Assembly (NCBI GenBank): GCA_905221605.1 | Contig: CAJNDS010002634.1 | Span: forward strand, 2,005,077 to 2,069,076 | Direction of reading: 5' to 3' | Length of the DNA: 64,000 bases | From: Symbiodinium natans | Taxonomy: Eukaryota > Sar > Dinophyceae > Suessiales > Symbiodiniaceae | Shown here: positions 49,701 through 62,700 of the stretch, one piece after another | Layout: each line of letters begins with the position of its first letter | Position numbering within the stretch: the stretch's first letter is position 1 | The notes under the pieces: model-generated | Seen by the model: only the letters and a program-made list of their open reading frames with translations | What the model was told of the DNA's origin: nothing | The model's database searches: none | Position numbers and translations under genes: made by a program

Positions 49701-52700
49701 TCCTTGTTGTACCAATGGTCAAGATTCCATGTTTTGCAAAAGGTTTCAAAATCTGGTGACATCACAAAACGCCCCCTTTTTTGGTAGCGCTACTGGGAGA
49801 AAGGCCTGTCGAAGCATCAGAGTAAGGTCTTTCCCTATCAGTGCTCCAAGCACAGCATGGCCAAGGACGACCCTGACAGCTCTTTGCCCTTGATGTGCTC
49901 CAGAGGGGCTTTGAAGGCTTTCGGGTATCTTGGGGGCGGGACAACCTCGACCCACGAAACTTGCAGCACCCGGCAAGACAACCAGGAACCCTTGCAACCA
50001 TGAGAACCCATGGGAGCGACATTGCTCATGTCCTACCACGAACCGCGTAACAGACTGAATGTTTGCACCTACTCAAAGTGCAGGACATCGAGCAACGCTT
50101 TGACGATGCGCGCGAGTATGAGAAGGCACGAAGTCAGGTTAGGCCAAAGGCCTTGTGCACTCGGGGGGCTACAGCCAGCAGGGCCAGTACTTGAGATTCG
50201 ATGCGTGCTCAGAAACCTTCATCTCCACGCCAGGCTCCTTAGCCCATAGAATCTCCAGGGCTTCGAGTCGCAAGCCTGAGGCTTCGAGTCGTTTTGAGCC
50301 TTGCTTGAAGAGCCTTCACTGTCGAGCATGAAGCAATTAAGATCCTAGTTGCTCTTAGCCCCCTAAACACGAAAAACGCTTTGAGGGTTTTAGTTCAGGC
50401 TTATAGGGACAACCAGCGGCTTGAAGCGTATAAGAGGGTTTAGGGTTGAGGGTTTAGGGTTTAGAGTGTAGGCTTTAGGGTTTAGGGTTTAGGGTTTAGG
50501 GTTTAGGGTTTAGAGATTCCCGAAGCCTGCGCAGAGGGCGGAGAGGATCGGCGAGGGCTGGTCTTCCTCGATGAGGCCATCAGACCAGCTCACAGGATTG
50601 CGGTTTTCACATTTCAGGTGAAAAAATCTCTCAAGCTACGAATTGGGGAGCAAGAGCCCCTTCGGTTTAGGGTTTAGGGTTTACGGTTTAGGGTGGCTAT
50701 GGGAAGGTGTCGAGCTCGTACGGCGGTCGCCTGAAACACTTTGAGGCACAGAATTGCCGGCTTCTTGCTGCACAAGTTCCGGCGCACATGGCTCTTGGTG
50801 CACCCAACTCCAACGTCATAGAAGCAGGTCCCCGTTGTTCCCCACCCTCGGTGTGGGGTTGTTAGAATTTTAACTCAACTCTTCTCCTCGCCCGGGCCAC
50901 TTCTCCTCGCCCGGTCTACCTCGCTCAACCGGGAGTGCCCGAGTGTGCCTGAAATGCCCAATCCTGAAGTGTTCCTGGAATCCGAGTGCCCAACCCCAGA
51001 GTCTCCCTGGAGTGCCAACTCCAGGGTATCTCTACCCGGAGAGGGTGGGGATGTTCGAAGCAAAATAAGTTTGTTTTTTTTTTTTTTTCTGAATGGCTGT
51101 TGCAGGCAGGAATGGGTGTCGCTAGAGACTCTGCGGTGGGCACCAAGAACCCCTGAACCCTCAACCCCAACACTCCAAGCCCTAGGCCAGGACACGAACC
51201 CCAGAGTATCCCCAAAACCCTATAAACCCTCAAGGTCTTCAATCCAGTAGCCCGAAACTTCACTAACTTCAAAGCCCCTGTAGTGGCAGCCTAACGTTGC
51301 AGGTTGGTCTGGCGGAGCGTTCGCCCAACCTACCGCTGAAGGCCTGCCGCCAGGGAAGATGAAGGTGTTAGGATCTAAGGCTAGTACAGGGGAAAGGCTG
51401 CTGACTGCAAGCTTCCGGGTTCTCTTGACCTTCAGCATCTTTGAATCTAGGCCAGAATGCTTTGGATGTAACGGCAAGTCTTTAACATGGTGTGGGGGCA
51501 AGCCGGGTGGGCTATGAATTCCAGCAACTACATTATCAGTGGCAACTTCAGAACACAAGGTAGAACTACTTGCTTGATTTGGTGTTGTCAGCCAAAGTGA
51601 GCCAGGGTTTAGGGCAGGTTTAGTATTCAGTCTGAAGTTCAGAACGTTCAAAGGCGTGTTGAATCTGAGGGGGGCCGCTTAAACGATTTGGCGTAATGAC
51701 TTGTTGTTGTTCATGCTGAACCAGTAGTCTAAGCACATAACACGTGCCTACTTGATGAGACCCTCAGCCGTGGCAGTTGCCAGACCGGAAATAACCCCGA
51801 CACGACCCCTACAGGCGCAATATCATTTGGATTGCCCATGGCTGCTGCCACAACTACAACCCAATCGGAAATTGCAATGACAAGGTACACCTGAATGTAG
51901 CCACGATGAATTGGAGCCTACCTATGTCAGGGGGAATATCATGCGAACTCCACCACAGTCTGAAATAGTACGTGCGCGATCCGTTGTAAATGCTTGCGTG
52001 CCTCGGCAGCCGGGCGACGTAAACCTGAAACCTTGAACCTGCAGCGTAAAGTAATTACCCTCAACCCTAAACCCTAAACCCTAAAAAAACCCTAAACCCT
52101 AAACCCTAAACCCTAAAAGTGAGCTTGAAGAGGCGTGCAGGCCTGGAACCCTGCATTGACTGGCAGTAGGAAGGCAGCACAGAGGCTTCAAGGTGGGGGG
52201 GGGGGGGGGGGGTAGGCGCTTGGGGAGGGTTAGGGTTTAGGGTTTAGGGTTTAGGGTTTAGGGTTTAGGGTTTAGGGTTTAGGGTTTAGGGGGGCACAGT
52301 ACCCCAGGGGTGAGGAGCTGCATTTTGATTTTGGGATTTTGGAAGTTTCGAGTGATGGAAGTTCCCTTGAAAGGTGCTGCACAAGCTGCTGGAGATGCCA
52401 GGGAAGCAGGCCCATGGGCCTGGCTTTCTTGCAGCGGATTGGAATCGAAAACCTACCCACAATCCTGATTCGGCGGGTGCGTTGTTGTAGTGGTGTTTTC
52501 GGCATGAGCCGCATGCCCAGAAGACCTCTTCCAGCCAACTGTTTAGGGTTTAGGGTTTAGGGTTTAGGGGTTAGGCGTTTAGGGTGAACAAGCCTCCATG
52601 TTGGGCTTGAGTCCCGAAGGTGAGCTTCGTTGGCCTCTCGAACTGGGCTCTAGATGCCGCGAAGATGAACCGATGCCTCTTGCTATCCCGCGGAGAGGCA

Positions 52701-53752
52701 AGCCCACAGGACACCTTCAATCCAAGGGCTCAAGAATTTAGGACCGTAAGGTTTGCGGGTTCATTGTCACAGGTTTAGGGCGTCCTGAACGGTATTTACT
52801 TCTCTCTAGATCCTTGGACTTGCAATTCGACAAGTGAAGAAAGGATGGCCTTGAAGAGATTTCCAGCAGGTGTGCACTATCCAGAACGCCGGAGAGCCCG
52901 AAAAGGGGTTGCGAATCAGGCCCCTTTCTAGATACCGTAGATGATGGGATTCCTTGCCGAAGTTTTCCCAAAAGGATTTAAAGTCAGAATCGCGCCACAG
53001 ACCAGAAGCCCTGCAGGCCTCCAGCATTCCACGTAAACCTATAAACCCTAAACCCTAAACCCTAAGCCTAAACCCTAAACCCTAAACCCTAAACCCTAAA
53101 CCCTAAACCCTAAACCCTAAACCCTAAACCCTAAACCCTAAACCCTAAACCCTAAACCCTAAACCCTAAACCCTGACCTCTTCCCCGTAAACCCTCCCTG
53201 GCTTCCAGGAGCTTCGCAGCACTGCAGAGGCAATCCTAGCTTCTGGCCGCGACTCACAGATTCTGGCAGACCACCTCGACGCCTTCGGCAGCGCTTTCTT
53301 AGACGCTTGCCGCACGTGCACGAAAATCATGCGAAGATTTTGCGTGATTTTATGGTCGCCTTCTGACACGACGCAAGGACATGTGCAAGAGGCTTGCGAG
53401 CAAGGGCTTTGCGAACTTTGTGGGCCTGCGTGCCGCTCGGACCGAGCCAACGTTGTGTACAGTTTGGGGGCTTGTAGCGTAGTGCCCCAAGACCCTGAAC
53501 CTTCAGAAGCCCTGAAGCCCATGAAACCCTGACCCTTGCAAACCCTGAAGAACCAAAGCCCGAAACTGCACAAACCTCACGCGACCCTCAAGCCCAATCA
53601 CGCCAATTTGCTGCCAAGTCTTTGTGTTGTGGGGTTTGGAACGGCTTTGGGCTGCTTAGTCTCTGGTCTCTGGTGTATTGTGCTTTTGTTGGCTTCATAG
53701 GGCTTGGTCGTTTTTTTCAATTGTGGCGCTTAGGGGAGACAGAGAGAGAGAG

Positions 53753-53783
<31 letters not shown>

Positions 53784-56700
53784 AGTTAATAAATCAATAA
53801 ATCAATAAATAAATAAATACATAAATATATATATATATATATATACACACGATTTGCTACCTGTTTTGGGTTGCAGCTTGCGCCGGCTAAAGCCTAAGCC
53901 CAAAAACCCACGCGAACAAATGAGGACTTCTATGCCTTCGTCAAGCTTCTCGACCGGAAGTTGCCAGCTGCAGCAACAGAGCTGCCCCTTGGAAGACATA
54001 TTGTGGCTGGCACGGCTTCGGGGGGCTGAGGCTTTCGGGATGTATAGAGGGCTTAGAACTTCATATGATTTTCTCCGTCGGAGTTTCAGGGAAACCGAGG
54101 CAAGTCGGATGTTCGTCAGTGCTGAGGTAAAAGCTACACAGGTTGTTGTCCAAGGCCTGGGACGCATGCGTCAACCCTCGTTGCAAGGAGCTCGAACCCT
54201 GAATCCTGAACTCTGCTCCTTACACCCTTTCCCAGCTTTGGGCAGGCAGCAAAAAACTCCCTGTAAGCCCTTCTCACAAACTCCGAAAACTTCCAAATCT
54301 TGCAAATTCTACACCCCTAGAATTTGTGAAAATCGTTGTCATCCCCACATTCACTCCCAGCGCTCGAGCATGAACAAGAGCACTCCTGAGAATGGCGAAA
54401 CGTAATGATGACTAGCAACAAACAGGAAGAACTATAGTGAGAACAGTAAGGAAATCGCAAGAAATATGTAGCAATGCATAGCAACAAGTGCTCATGGACA
54501 GAAAATATGCGCAGTAGAAGCGAAAAAACACTATATAAGTAACAAGATCGAATGCCCAATTATATTTGCAGTAAACCCTAAACCCTAAAAACAACCGAAA
54601 CTGTGAAAACCTGCATTTGCCAACCCTGGAAAGCTGAGCACAGCCACCATGAGACTGCCTCTGGCTCCCAGACGCACGGGGGCAACCCGCTCTTAATGGC
54701 TGCAGCTTCACACTCCCCCTCACTCTGCACTGCAAGTGGAGAGTGACTCTCAGAACTGCAGCCACATTGCATGCACGTGTGCCTTCTGCCGATGACCCGC
54801 TTACATGGCCCCACCCTCGGGGCAAAGACCGGTAGCTGAAGTTAACCTCCTCAGCACCCTGCGATACACTTTCGGCCCCTGGCCCTTCGCAGCCAAGCCT
54901 TGCCTGAGACGTCTCCCGGCATCACCGTCCTCCAGAAAGCTTACTTATTTATGGCTCCCGGCAGCGGGCCGGCTACGCAAACCCATCTCCAAAAATAAGC
55001 CCTTACGCGGCGCCAGCCAGCATTTGGGACAATCCCCGGATCAGGGCGCGCCCGTGCTCGACGCTGCACCAAGAGCTCTTACAAACCTCCCGTCTCACTT
55101 GGCCAGGAACGTCACGAAGTCGCACAATGAAGCGCGAAGCATTTCACACAGTCCTTATCCTGGGCTGTGCTTAAGCCTTTGGGCGTCATAACCTGTGAGA
55201 ACCTGCATTTGCCAACCCTGGAAAGCTGAGCACAGCCACCACGAGACTGCCTCTGGCTCCCAGACGCACGGGGGCAACCCGCTCTTAGTGGCTGCAGCTT
55301 CACAGAAACCCTAAACCCTCCACCCCTAAAAAAATTCCCTAAACCCTAAACCCTAAACCCTAAACCCTAAATCCTAAACCCTAAACCCTAAACCCTAAAC
55401 CCTAAACCCTAAACCCTAAACCCGAAACCTTAAACCCTAAACCCTAAACCCTAAACCCTAAACCCTAAACCTTAAACCCTAAACCCTAAACCCTAAACCC
55501 TAAACCCTAAACCCTAAACCCTAAACCCTAAACCCTAAACCCTAAACCCTAAACCCTAAACCCTAAACCCTAAACCCTGAACCCGAACCCTTTCCAGGCC
55601 TCCGAGCCTCCTGGTCGACGCCCTCCAGCGGTCCTTCGGGGGCATCCCAGAGTCGCTGATCCAAGAGGCAAGGCTTCAGGGTTTTGGGGTTTTGGGTTTT
55701 GGGTTTAGGGTTTTGGGTTTTGGGTTTAGGGTTTGTGGTTTGAGGTTTGGGGTTTGGGGTTTGGGGGTTTAGGGTTTGGGGGTTTAGGTTTTTGAGGCTG
55801 TTAGGTTTTTAGGCTTTTGAGGACATAAGGTTTTTGAGGCTTTTAGGTTTTAGGTTTTGTGGGTTTTAGGGTTTAGGGTTTGGCAATTTTTTTTGGTGGG
55901 GGCAATGTGCTCAATTTGGGTTTCAGGGTGATTTAGGACTTAGAGAGTTCAGCAACACGGGCGTGGGGACGCCGGAGGTTTAGGATGGAAAGTCTGCTGT
56001 GCAGTTCTTGCACGGCACTCATTCTTCGAACTTGTTGTCGTTGATCCGGTGGCTATGCATCTTTTTGTGCTGCGAAACTCGAATTTGGGGGTTCATTTAA
56101 AGCGCCTCGTCTCCAGGTGATGCTGGAACCCTTCTTTGAGCATTGCAAGGCGCTGGTGCAAGAGGAGTTCGAAGATGCTCTACACATGCGCCTGCCCGTG
56201 CTGGACCTCATCCACGGCAACCTGCGTGACCTGGCCGTGCCAGAGCGCTCGCAGATCGGAGCGCGGCACCTGTTGATCTTCGGGCCGACTGCGGCCACAG
56301 CTTCTGGGCTGTTTTGGGAAAGTGAGACGGTCTGAAGGAATTCGGAAGGCAGAAACGATTTCGTACTTGGCTTTTTAGCTTTTTTTGGAGGTTCAGATTT
56401 CGGGCTTCAGACATGTTCTCCTTTCCGTCATAGCCTGGGCTGCAGAGAAAGGCTCCGCTGCTCCTCCAGGAGGAGTTGAAGGAGCAGATGCCCACGGTCA
56501 TATTTGGCTCATCCTTCCCAGGTGACAAGTCAATAGCCGCCATCTATCGGGAGATTGCGCGCATCAAGCAGGCCATGGCCCTGGGTGGTTGCATCATGCT
56601 GGTGCACGCCGAGGATGTGTATGAGTCCCTGTATGACATGCTGAACCAGTTCTACACACAGGCACTTTGCGGCACAAACAGACCTCAAGACCTTCGAAGA

Positions 56701-59700
56701 CATGCAGAGCCCCAAAACCCTTGAGTCTCAATGGGCTCAGAAAAGATAAACCCTAAACCCTAAACCTAAACCCTAATCCCTAAACCCTAAGCCCTAACCC
56801 CTAAACCCTAAACCCTAAACCCTAAACCCTAAACCCCATAAACCCTAAACCAAGCAGAGGCACTGGGACGAACCCTCTGCCGTTTGGCCATTGGCGCTGA
56901 GAGTCGGCAATGCGACGTGCATCCGGCCTTTCGTTGCATCGTGGTGGCCGACGCAGAGACTTGGTCGTTTTCGAACTCGAGTGCCAGAGTTCAGGGTTTA
57001 GGGTTTACGGTTTAAGGTGAGTTCAGGGTTTTAGGTTCTATAGGAATATAGGTGCTTGAAAATCCGTTCTGGCGACTGCTCGTGTCTGTTTCATTGCTAT
57101 TGCGTATCAGATCAGTTCAAGAAAGAGTGTGTAGCAGGGGTGCCAGGCTTCGCGTTAAAGCATGGGTGAGGGCACTGAATGCGTGACCTGAGGTTTGCTT
57201 TCAAGGCCCCACGAGGCTTCTGTGCTAGCTTAGAGTTCAGTTCCTCTAGGCGCGAATAACCTGCGTGACTCCACGTCCCTCTGCCCCTGACCGACTCTAA
57301 CCCTGAAAACCTTCAACTGCATGCCAAAAAAAGCAAGGAGAAGGCGAGTCTCTATGAAGCACCGCTCCTCAACCGCTTTGAGAAGCAGCAGGTGGATCAC
57401 ACAAGCTTCTTGAAGGACAAGTCCATGTAGTCGGCTTGGCATACTCTCAGTTCTCTAAACCTTAAGTTTTGTCCTTTTCTAAGGTGCCCTTGCCAAACGA
57501 CATCTTTGTCTTTGGGCTACCAGAAAAACAAGAGGATCCAAAAATCAGATTTAGGAAACCAACCGTAAACCCTGAACCCTGAACCCTGAAACCTGAAGAC
57601 CTCAGTTGCCTGGCCACTTCCGTCGGCAGGATGAGAAGCTCAAGGAGCTTGCGCCGCAGCTTGAGACCTGGGTGTCGGAGGTGCGGGGCAACACCCCTGC
57701 TTCCTCAGCCTTCTTGGGCTTCACGGCTTCGTGGCTGCGTAAATTAAGGGACCCCAAATCCCAAATCCTTCGTTAGGTTGAAGTTCAAGGCTTCTGAGGT
57801 TTACGGTGGGACTTGAGATCCACAAAAAAGGGAGTGGCATGGGACAGCAAAGGAGCAGACGATCCCCGGGCTCCTTTTGGCAGCGCAGAGACTTGCATTG
57901 CATGGTTTGTGGTTTTGGGTTTAGGGTTGAGGAACCCTAAAAACTTGGCCCTAAACCCAGGTTCAAGGTTGAGGTTTTAAGTTGAAGCGTAACCGTCTGG
58001 TACCTGATGACTCGACATATGTTTTCAGCAGAGCCTGGCTGTCGCCAAGAGCTTTAACCCGAAGACCGTTAGAAGCCGTGAAGCGCGTTTACCAAACACC
58101 ATAGTCGAGGGCCATTAGGAGCCCAGGACCCGCCCAAAACAAAGCGCATTCAGCAATGCTCAAAAGGGACCGCCCCCAGACCCCTTCCCCTTGCTTAAAG
58201 CACCGCCCATGACCCTTCTCATTTGCTTGTGGTACCGCCCCAGACCCCTTCCATCTCCTTAAAGCACCGCCCATAACCCCTCTCATTTGCTTGTATCACC
58301 GCCCATGTCCCATTCCATTTACTTATAGCACCGCCCCAGACCCCTTCCATTTGCTTATTGCACCGCCCATAACCCTTCTCATTCGCTTGTATCACCGCCC
58401 AAGTCCCATTCCATTTACTTATAGTACCGCCCCAGACCTTTTCCACCTGCTTATAGCACCGCCCATGACCCTGCTCGTTTGCTTATTGCGCCACCCATGA
58501 CCCTTCTAATTTGCTGATAGCACTGCCCATGGCCCATCACAGTTGACTAATCCCTCAAACCTACACTCCCTAAACCCTAAACCCTAAACCCTAAACCCTA
58601 AACCCTAAACCCTAAACCCTAAACCCTGCTTTAGCTTTGCCTATCGCTCGCGGAACCTTGGCCTCCAATAGTAAGCCCCCCTACACTCCGTAAACCCTAA
58701 ACCCTAAACCCTATAAACCCTATAAACCCTATAAACCCTATAAACCCTATAAACCCTATAAACCCTATAAACCCTATAAACCCTAAACCCTATAAACCCT
58801 AAACCCTATAAACCCTCAACCCTAAACCCGTGAGAAGGAGGAGGAAGATGTCCGCGGAGGAGGCCTTGCGATGGGCGAGGCAGCAGCTCCTGGCGACCTG
58901 CTTGCCCAAGGCCAGACCTGGGGTTTAGGGTTTGGGGTTTAGGGTTTAGGGTTTAGGGTTTAGGGTTTTAGGGTTTAGGGTTTAGGGGTTTAGGGTTTAG
59001 GGTTAGGGTTTAGGGTTTAGGGTTTAGGGTTTAGGCATGCCCAAGGCCACCAAAAGAGAGCCGGGCGGAGAGGGATCTGGGGCTGAGGTGGGGATGTTTC
59101 AGGATTGTTCAGGGGTTGCCCTAAACCCTAAACCCTAAACCCTAAACTCTAAACTCTAAACCCTCAACCCTAAACCCTAAACCCTAAACCCTCAACCCTA
59201 AACCCTAAACCCTAAACCCTAACCCTAAACCCTAAACCCTACGTTCCTACAGTAAGCTCCATAAAGTCCTGCACCCAAGATTCTGCAGAGGCCTGGTGTC
59301 GACATTCCCTCAGCTGCGGTGGAAAACCAGATGCCCACGGCTGGAGGCAAGCCCCGCCCACCCTGAATGCTGAATTGATCCCAAAATGGGTTTAGGGTTT
59401 AGGCCTTAGGGTTCAGGGTTTAGGGTTTAGGGTTTAGAGTTTGGGGTTTGGGGTTTGGGGTTTGGGGCGAGTGTGGATCAGCGAGCACAGGGGTTCGAGA
59501 CACTGTGGCACATCGGTCCAAGCAGACAGATTAAGCTTTTAGCGTTTGGCATTCATTGACCAAGGGTTGAGACGTGAGGCTTAAGACAGCTTGGATGCCT
59601 CGCGGGCCTCTTCGGTGGATTTAGGGCTTAGGGCATCAACGCATATAGGATTTAGGGTTTAGGGTTTAGGGTTTAGGGTTAAGGGCTCTCAAACCCTGAA

Positions 59701-62700
59701 CCACCCAAGCACCAACAGGACCGCCACTCCCAGTGAGTCCCCTGCCTTTGTTGCCAGAGGCCTGCTGCCCATAGCTCCCTCCATGACTTCCTTGCGCAAG
59801 CGATGAGCCACGGTTACGTGCCTCTTGGTTGAGTGTTGGGGTTTATATATGGAGTTAATCAGAACCTGTTTTGTTGCGTATGAATACCGGTAGGAATCAG
59901 GACTGAGGATTCGAATGCTATTTGCCTCTGAGGGCCTTTGTACTTAGGGCCGGGGCATCCAAGTTCGAGCTGAGTGTCTTTTTCATTGGTTTCGGGCAGC
60001 TGCTTGGAGATTGACCATAGGGGCCTAGCCTCACATGAAGTTGCATAGGGCTTTGGGCTTCAGCTTGTGAGGATGCCCAAGAAAGAAAGAAAGGAAGGAA
60101 CAAACAAGGAGAGAGTGAGCTCAGTTGGTCTGCCAGGAAGACCATACTGCGAGTACACCGGAGTGCCACCAAAGCAAGCAAGCAAGCAAGAGAGAAAGAG
60201 GCAGAGGGTTATGAGGATGGACTGGATCATCTACACCTTCAGTTCGGCGAAGACGCAGCTCGAGCCCTTCTTGCCGAAAGAGTGGGGGGAGTCGGCGCGG
60301 CTTCTGAACCTCTCGAGTGTCGCTTCTGCCGCAGATGCCCAGCGCCACATTCAGGCCAGACTCACGAAGTTCCTCATTTTAGACATAGATTTCAGGGTTT
60401 CGGGGTCGTCCCATCATGCGGGCGGTTGCTGCAGATGCGGCGAGCCCACGACACCCGCTGCACTGCGCCTGGCCAGGATCTCTTCCATGGCAATCAGCGC
60501 GCGCTCATTGTCCAGGCTTCTCTTGATTGCGGCGACCAGCAGGTACCACGAATGCTGCAGCACCTCATGCAAATGGCCTCAACTTGCCGCCAGCAGTGCG
60601 CCGATCCTCAGAAATGGATCCTCTTTGTCGTGCACCTGGCTTTCAGCAGGAACATACAGGTGCCGATGCACTGCAGTGGCCAAGCAGGATTCTCTGTGGC
60701 CTTGCTCGATGAGCTTGCACCACCCGTGCCGTGGGAGGAAACCATCATCAACCACACAGACGGCGACTGGTCGACGAAGCTCTGCTAGACAGGGGCTTTG
60801 AGCTTCACGCTGGGTATAGGAAATTTCATCGGTTGCCAATCAGCCTTCTAGATGCACTCGACATGCGCACACATGAACTTACATGCAGCCCTTAGGCCTT
60901 AGGTCCTGAATCTCGACATGAACCTGTGAGTGGCTGTCCTATCCTACTATTTGCTAAAGAACCCCAAAAGAATAAGTAAAAAAATGTAATCCAATAATCC
61001 CTATATCACCCTTTGAAGGACAAGTATTTTATTATTTATTTGTTTCTTTTTTGTTTGGGGGTGGGGGTTCTTAAGCAATTAGTAGTATAGACCAGGATCG
61101 TTTCCCTCGGACTGCTGGTGGATATCGTGAAGCGAAACGTGTGGCGTTTGGCAGTGGTACCCATGCGGAACCAGACGGCAGATTCCCACGAGTTGATCCT
61201 CGCGCGGTTATCTATGCAATTTTTTCAGACAGGGTTTAGGGTCCCCTATGCAATTTTTTCAGACAGGGTTTAGGGTTTCGGGTTTAGGGTTAGGGGTTAT
61301 GTCCACAGAGTTGAGCCCCCCTGCAACGGAAGTTGGCGTTTCGGCTGGATGCGGACCTATATTCGAATGGAGTAGCGCAGGACGAGCGACACCGCACGAA
61401 TTTCAGAAGACGATCTTAGCAGAACCTCTCAGGTGGAGGTGCGGCGGCGCTAGAGTTACTATAGGGGTGGGAAGAATTGCTAATATGATTCCCTTATGGT
61501 CTTTTTTTGTAGTTGTACTACAATAACCCCCCCAAAAAACCCTAAAACCCTATTCTAGTTATTCGGGCTCCTACATTGCAGGTTTTTGATTGTTCAGTGC
61601 AGTCAAGGATTCAAGCCAACAGGCAGGATCTCTTCGCCCTTGTGGAGCAGCACTCCTTTCAGGAGGAGTTGCTGCACTACTGCCACCATTGCCTTCACGA
61701 GCCACCTTCCCGCATTCGCTCGACACGTACACCCTTCTGTTGGAGCACCAAGTAACATTAAAGTAGCCTCCAGACACTGCTACAAGCTGGGTAACAAACG
61801 ATCCCCTGAGGACGGCAGTTGGGCTTCAGGCTACAGGGTTGTCTATCCGGTAGCAGGCAGAAGACCGGAAGCAAAGGTTCAAGCACACTTTTGCCACGAG
61901 GCTTCAGAACATTCCGAACTTCTCGGCCGGCTGGCAGGTCGGTTGCCCATGTCGAGATCCAGGGCTTATGGGGTTTTAAGGTACTTCGAAGCCTTGGGTG
62001 CTCCTAAACCCTAGACATTGCATGTCCATTGTAGGAGGCTTTTAGAGTGGAGGGTCCCCAGCGCACAGAGAGACTCATTGGAGTTCAGTGTGCTGTTGAG
62101 GGCTTCAGCTTCTTTTAGGGTTGTAGGGCTTATCTCCAAACCCCTCCCCCACAACTTCAGCACAGGCCAAGCTGAGTCGCTCGGCGATCGCTCGCGCGGG
62201 ATCCTTCAGGTGCTTTAGAGGGAGCTTTTAGGGGGGGAGGTGTGTCGAACAGTCCTTAAAAGCCTATGAAGGCTGTTAGTATAAAAGGGAACATCCCAAG
62301 TTTTGCGGGTTTTGTCGCTCGTGCCCGGCACTTCACCAAGCCCCCGGATGGAAATTGCAAAGCTAGAGAGTTAATAGGGTTTAGGGTGTATGTAGGCCTG
62401 TAGTTGTTAGTTCGGCTGTGGCACGGTGGCATATTATTGTAGCTGCTGCAGATTTGCAAATTGGGTGCACTAAGCTTTGTCGGGTTGATGAATGATAGCA
62501 GGAAAGCAGCCACTTACTAACCCTAAATTGGAGCCAAACAAAGCCATAACAGCCGAGGAATGAACCCTCAATGCCAAACCCTACCAGTTCTGAGAACCAA
62601 GCGCAGTTTGGGCCAAAGCCTGGCGCGAACCCCAGAAGCCCGCCAGGAAGGCGCAGATTCGCCACCTGGAGGGGGCCTTGGCAAAAGTCATTGAGCGCTT

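Noticed and set aside
53400-53440. FANFVGLRA as the family's GLRDYY motif
   Set aside because: It lies in another frame than the preceding exon and lacks the following Tyr-rich helix; the stretch at about 54,030 with GLRTSYDFLRR fits better.
58219-58446. Repeat protein on the minus strand
   Set aside because: A by-product of the 34-bp minisatellite, whose variants keep the frame open by chance.
60956-61080. A further TIR element with AAGAACCCC ends
   Set aside because: Arms match only over about 12 bases with gaps and there is no second copy; kept as a note in the spacer entry only.
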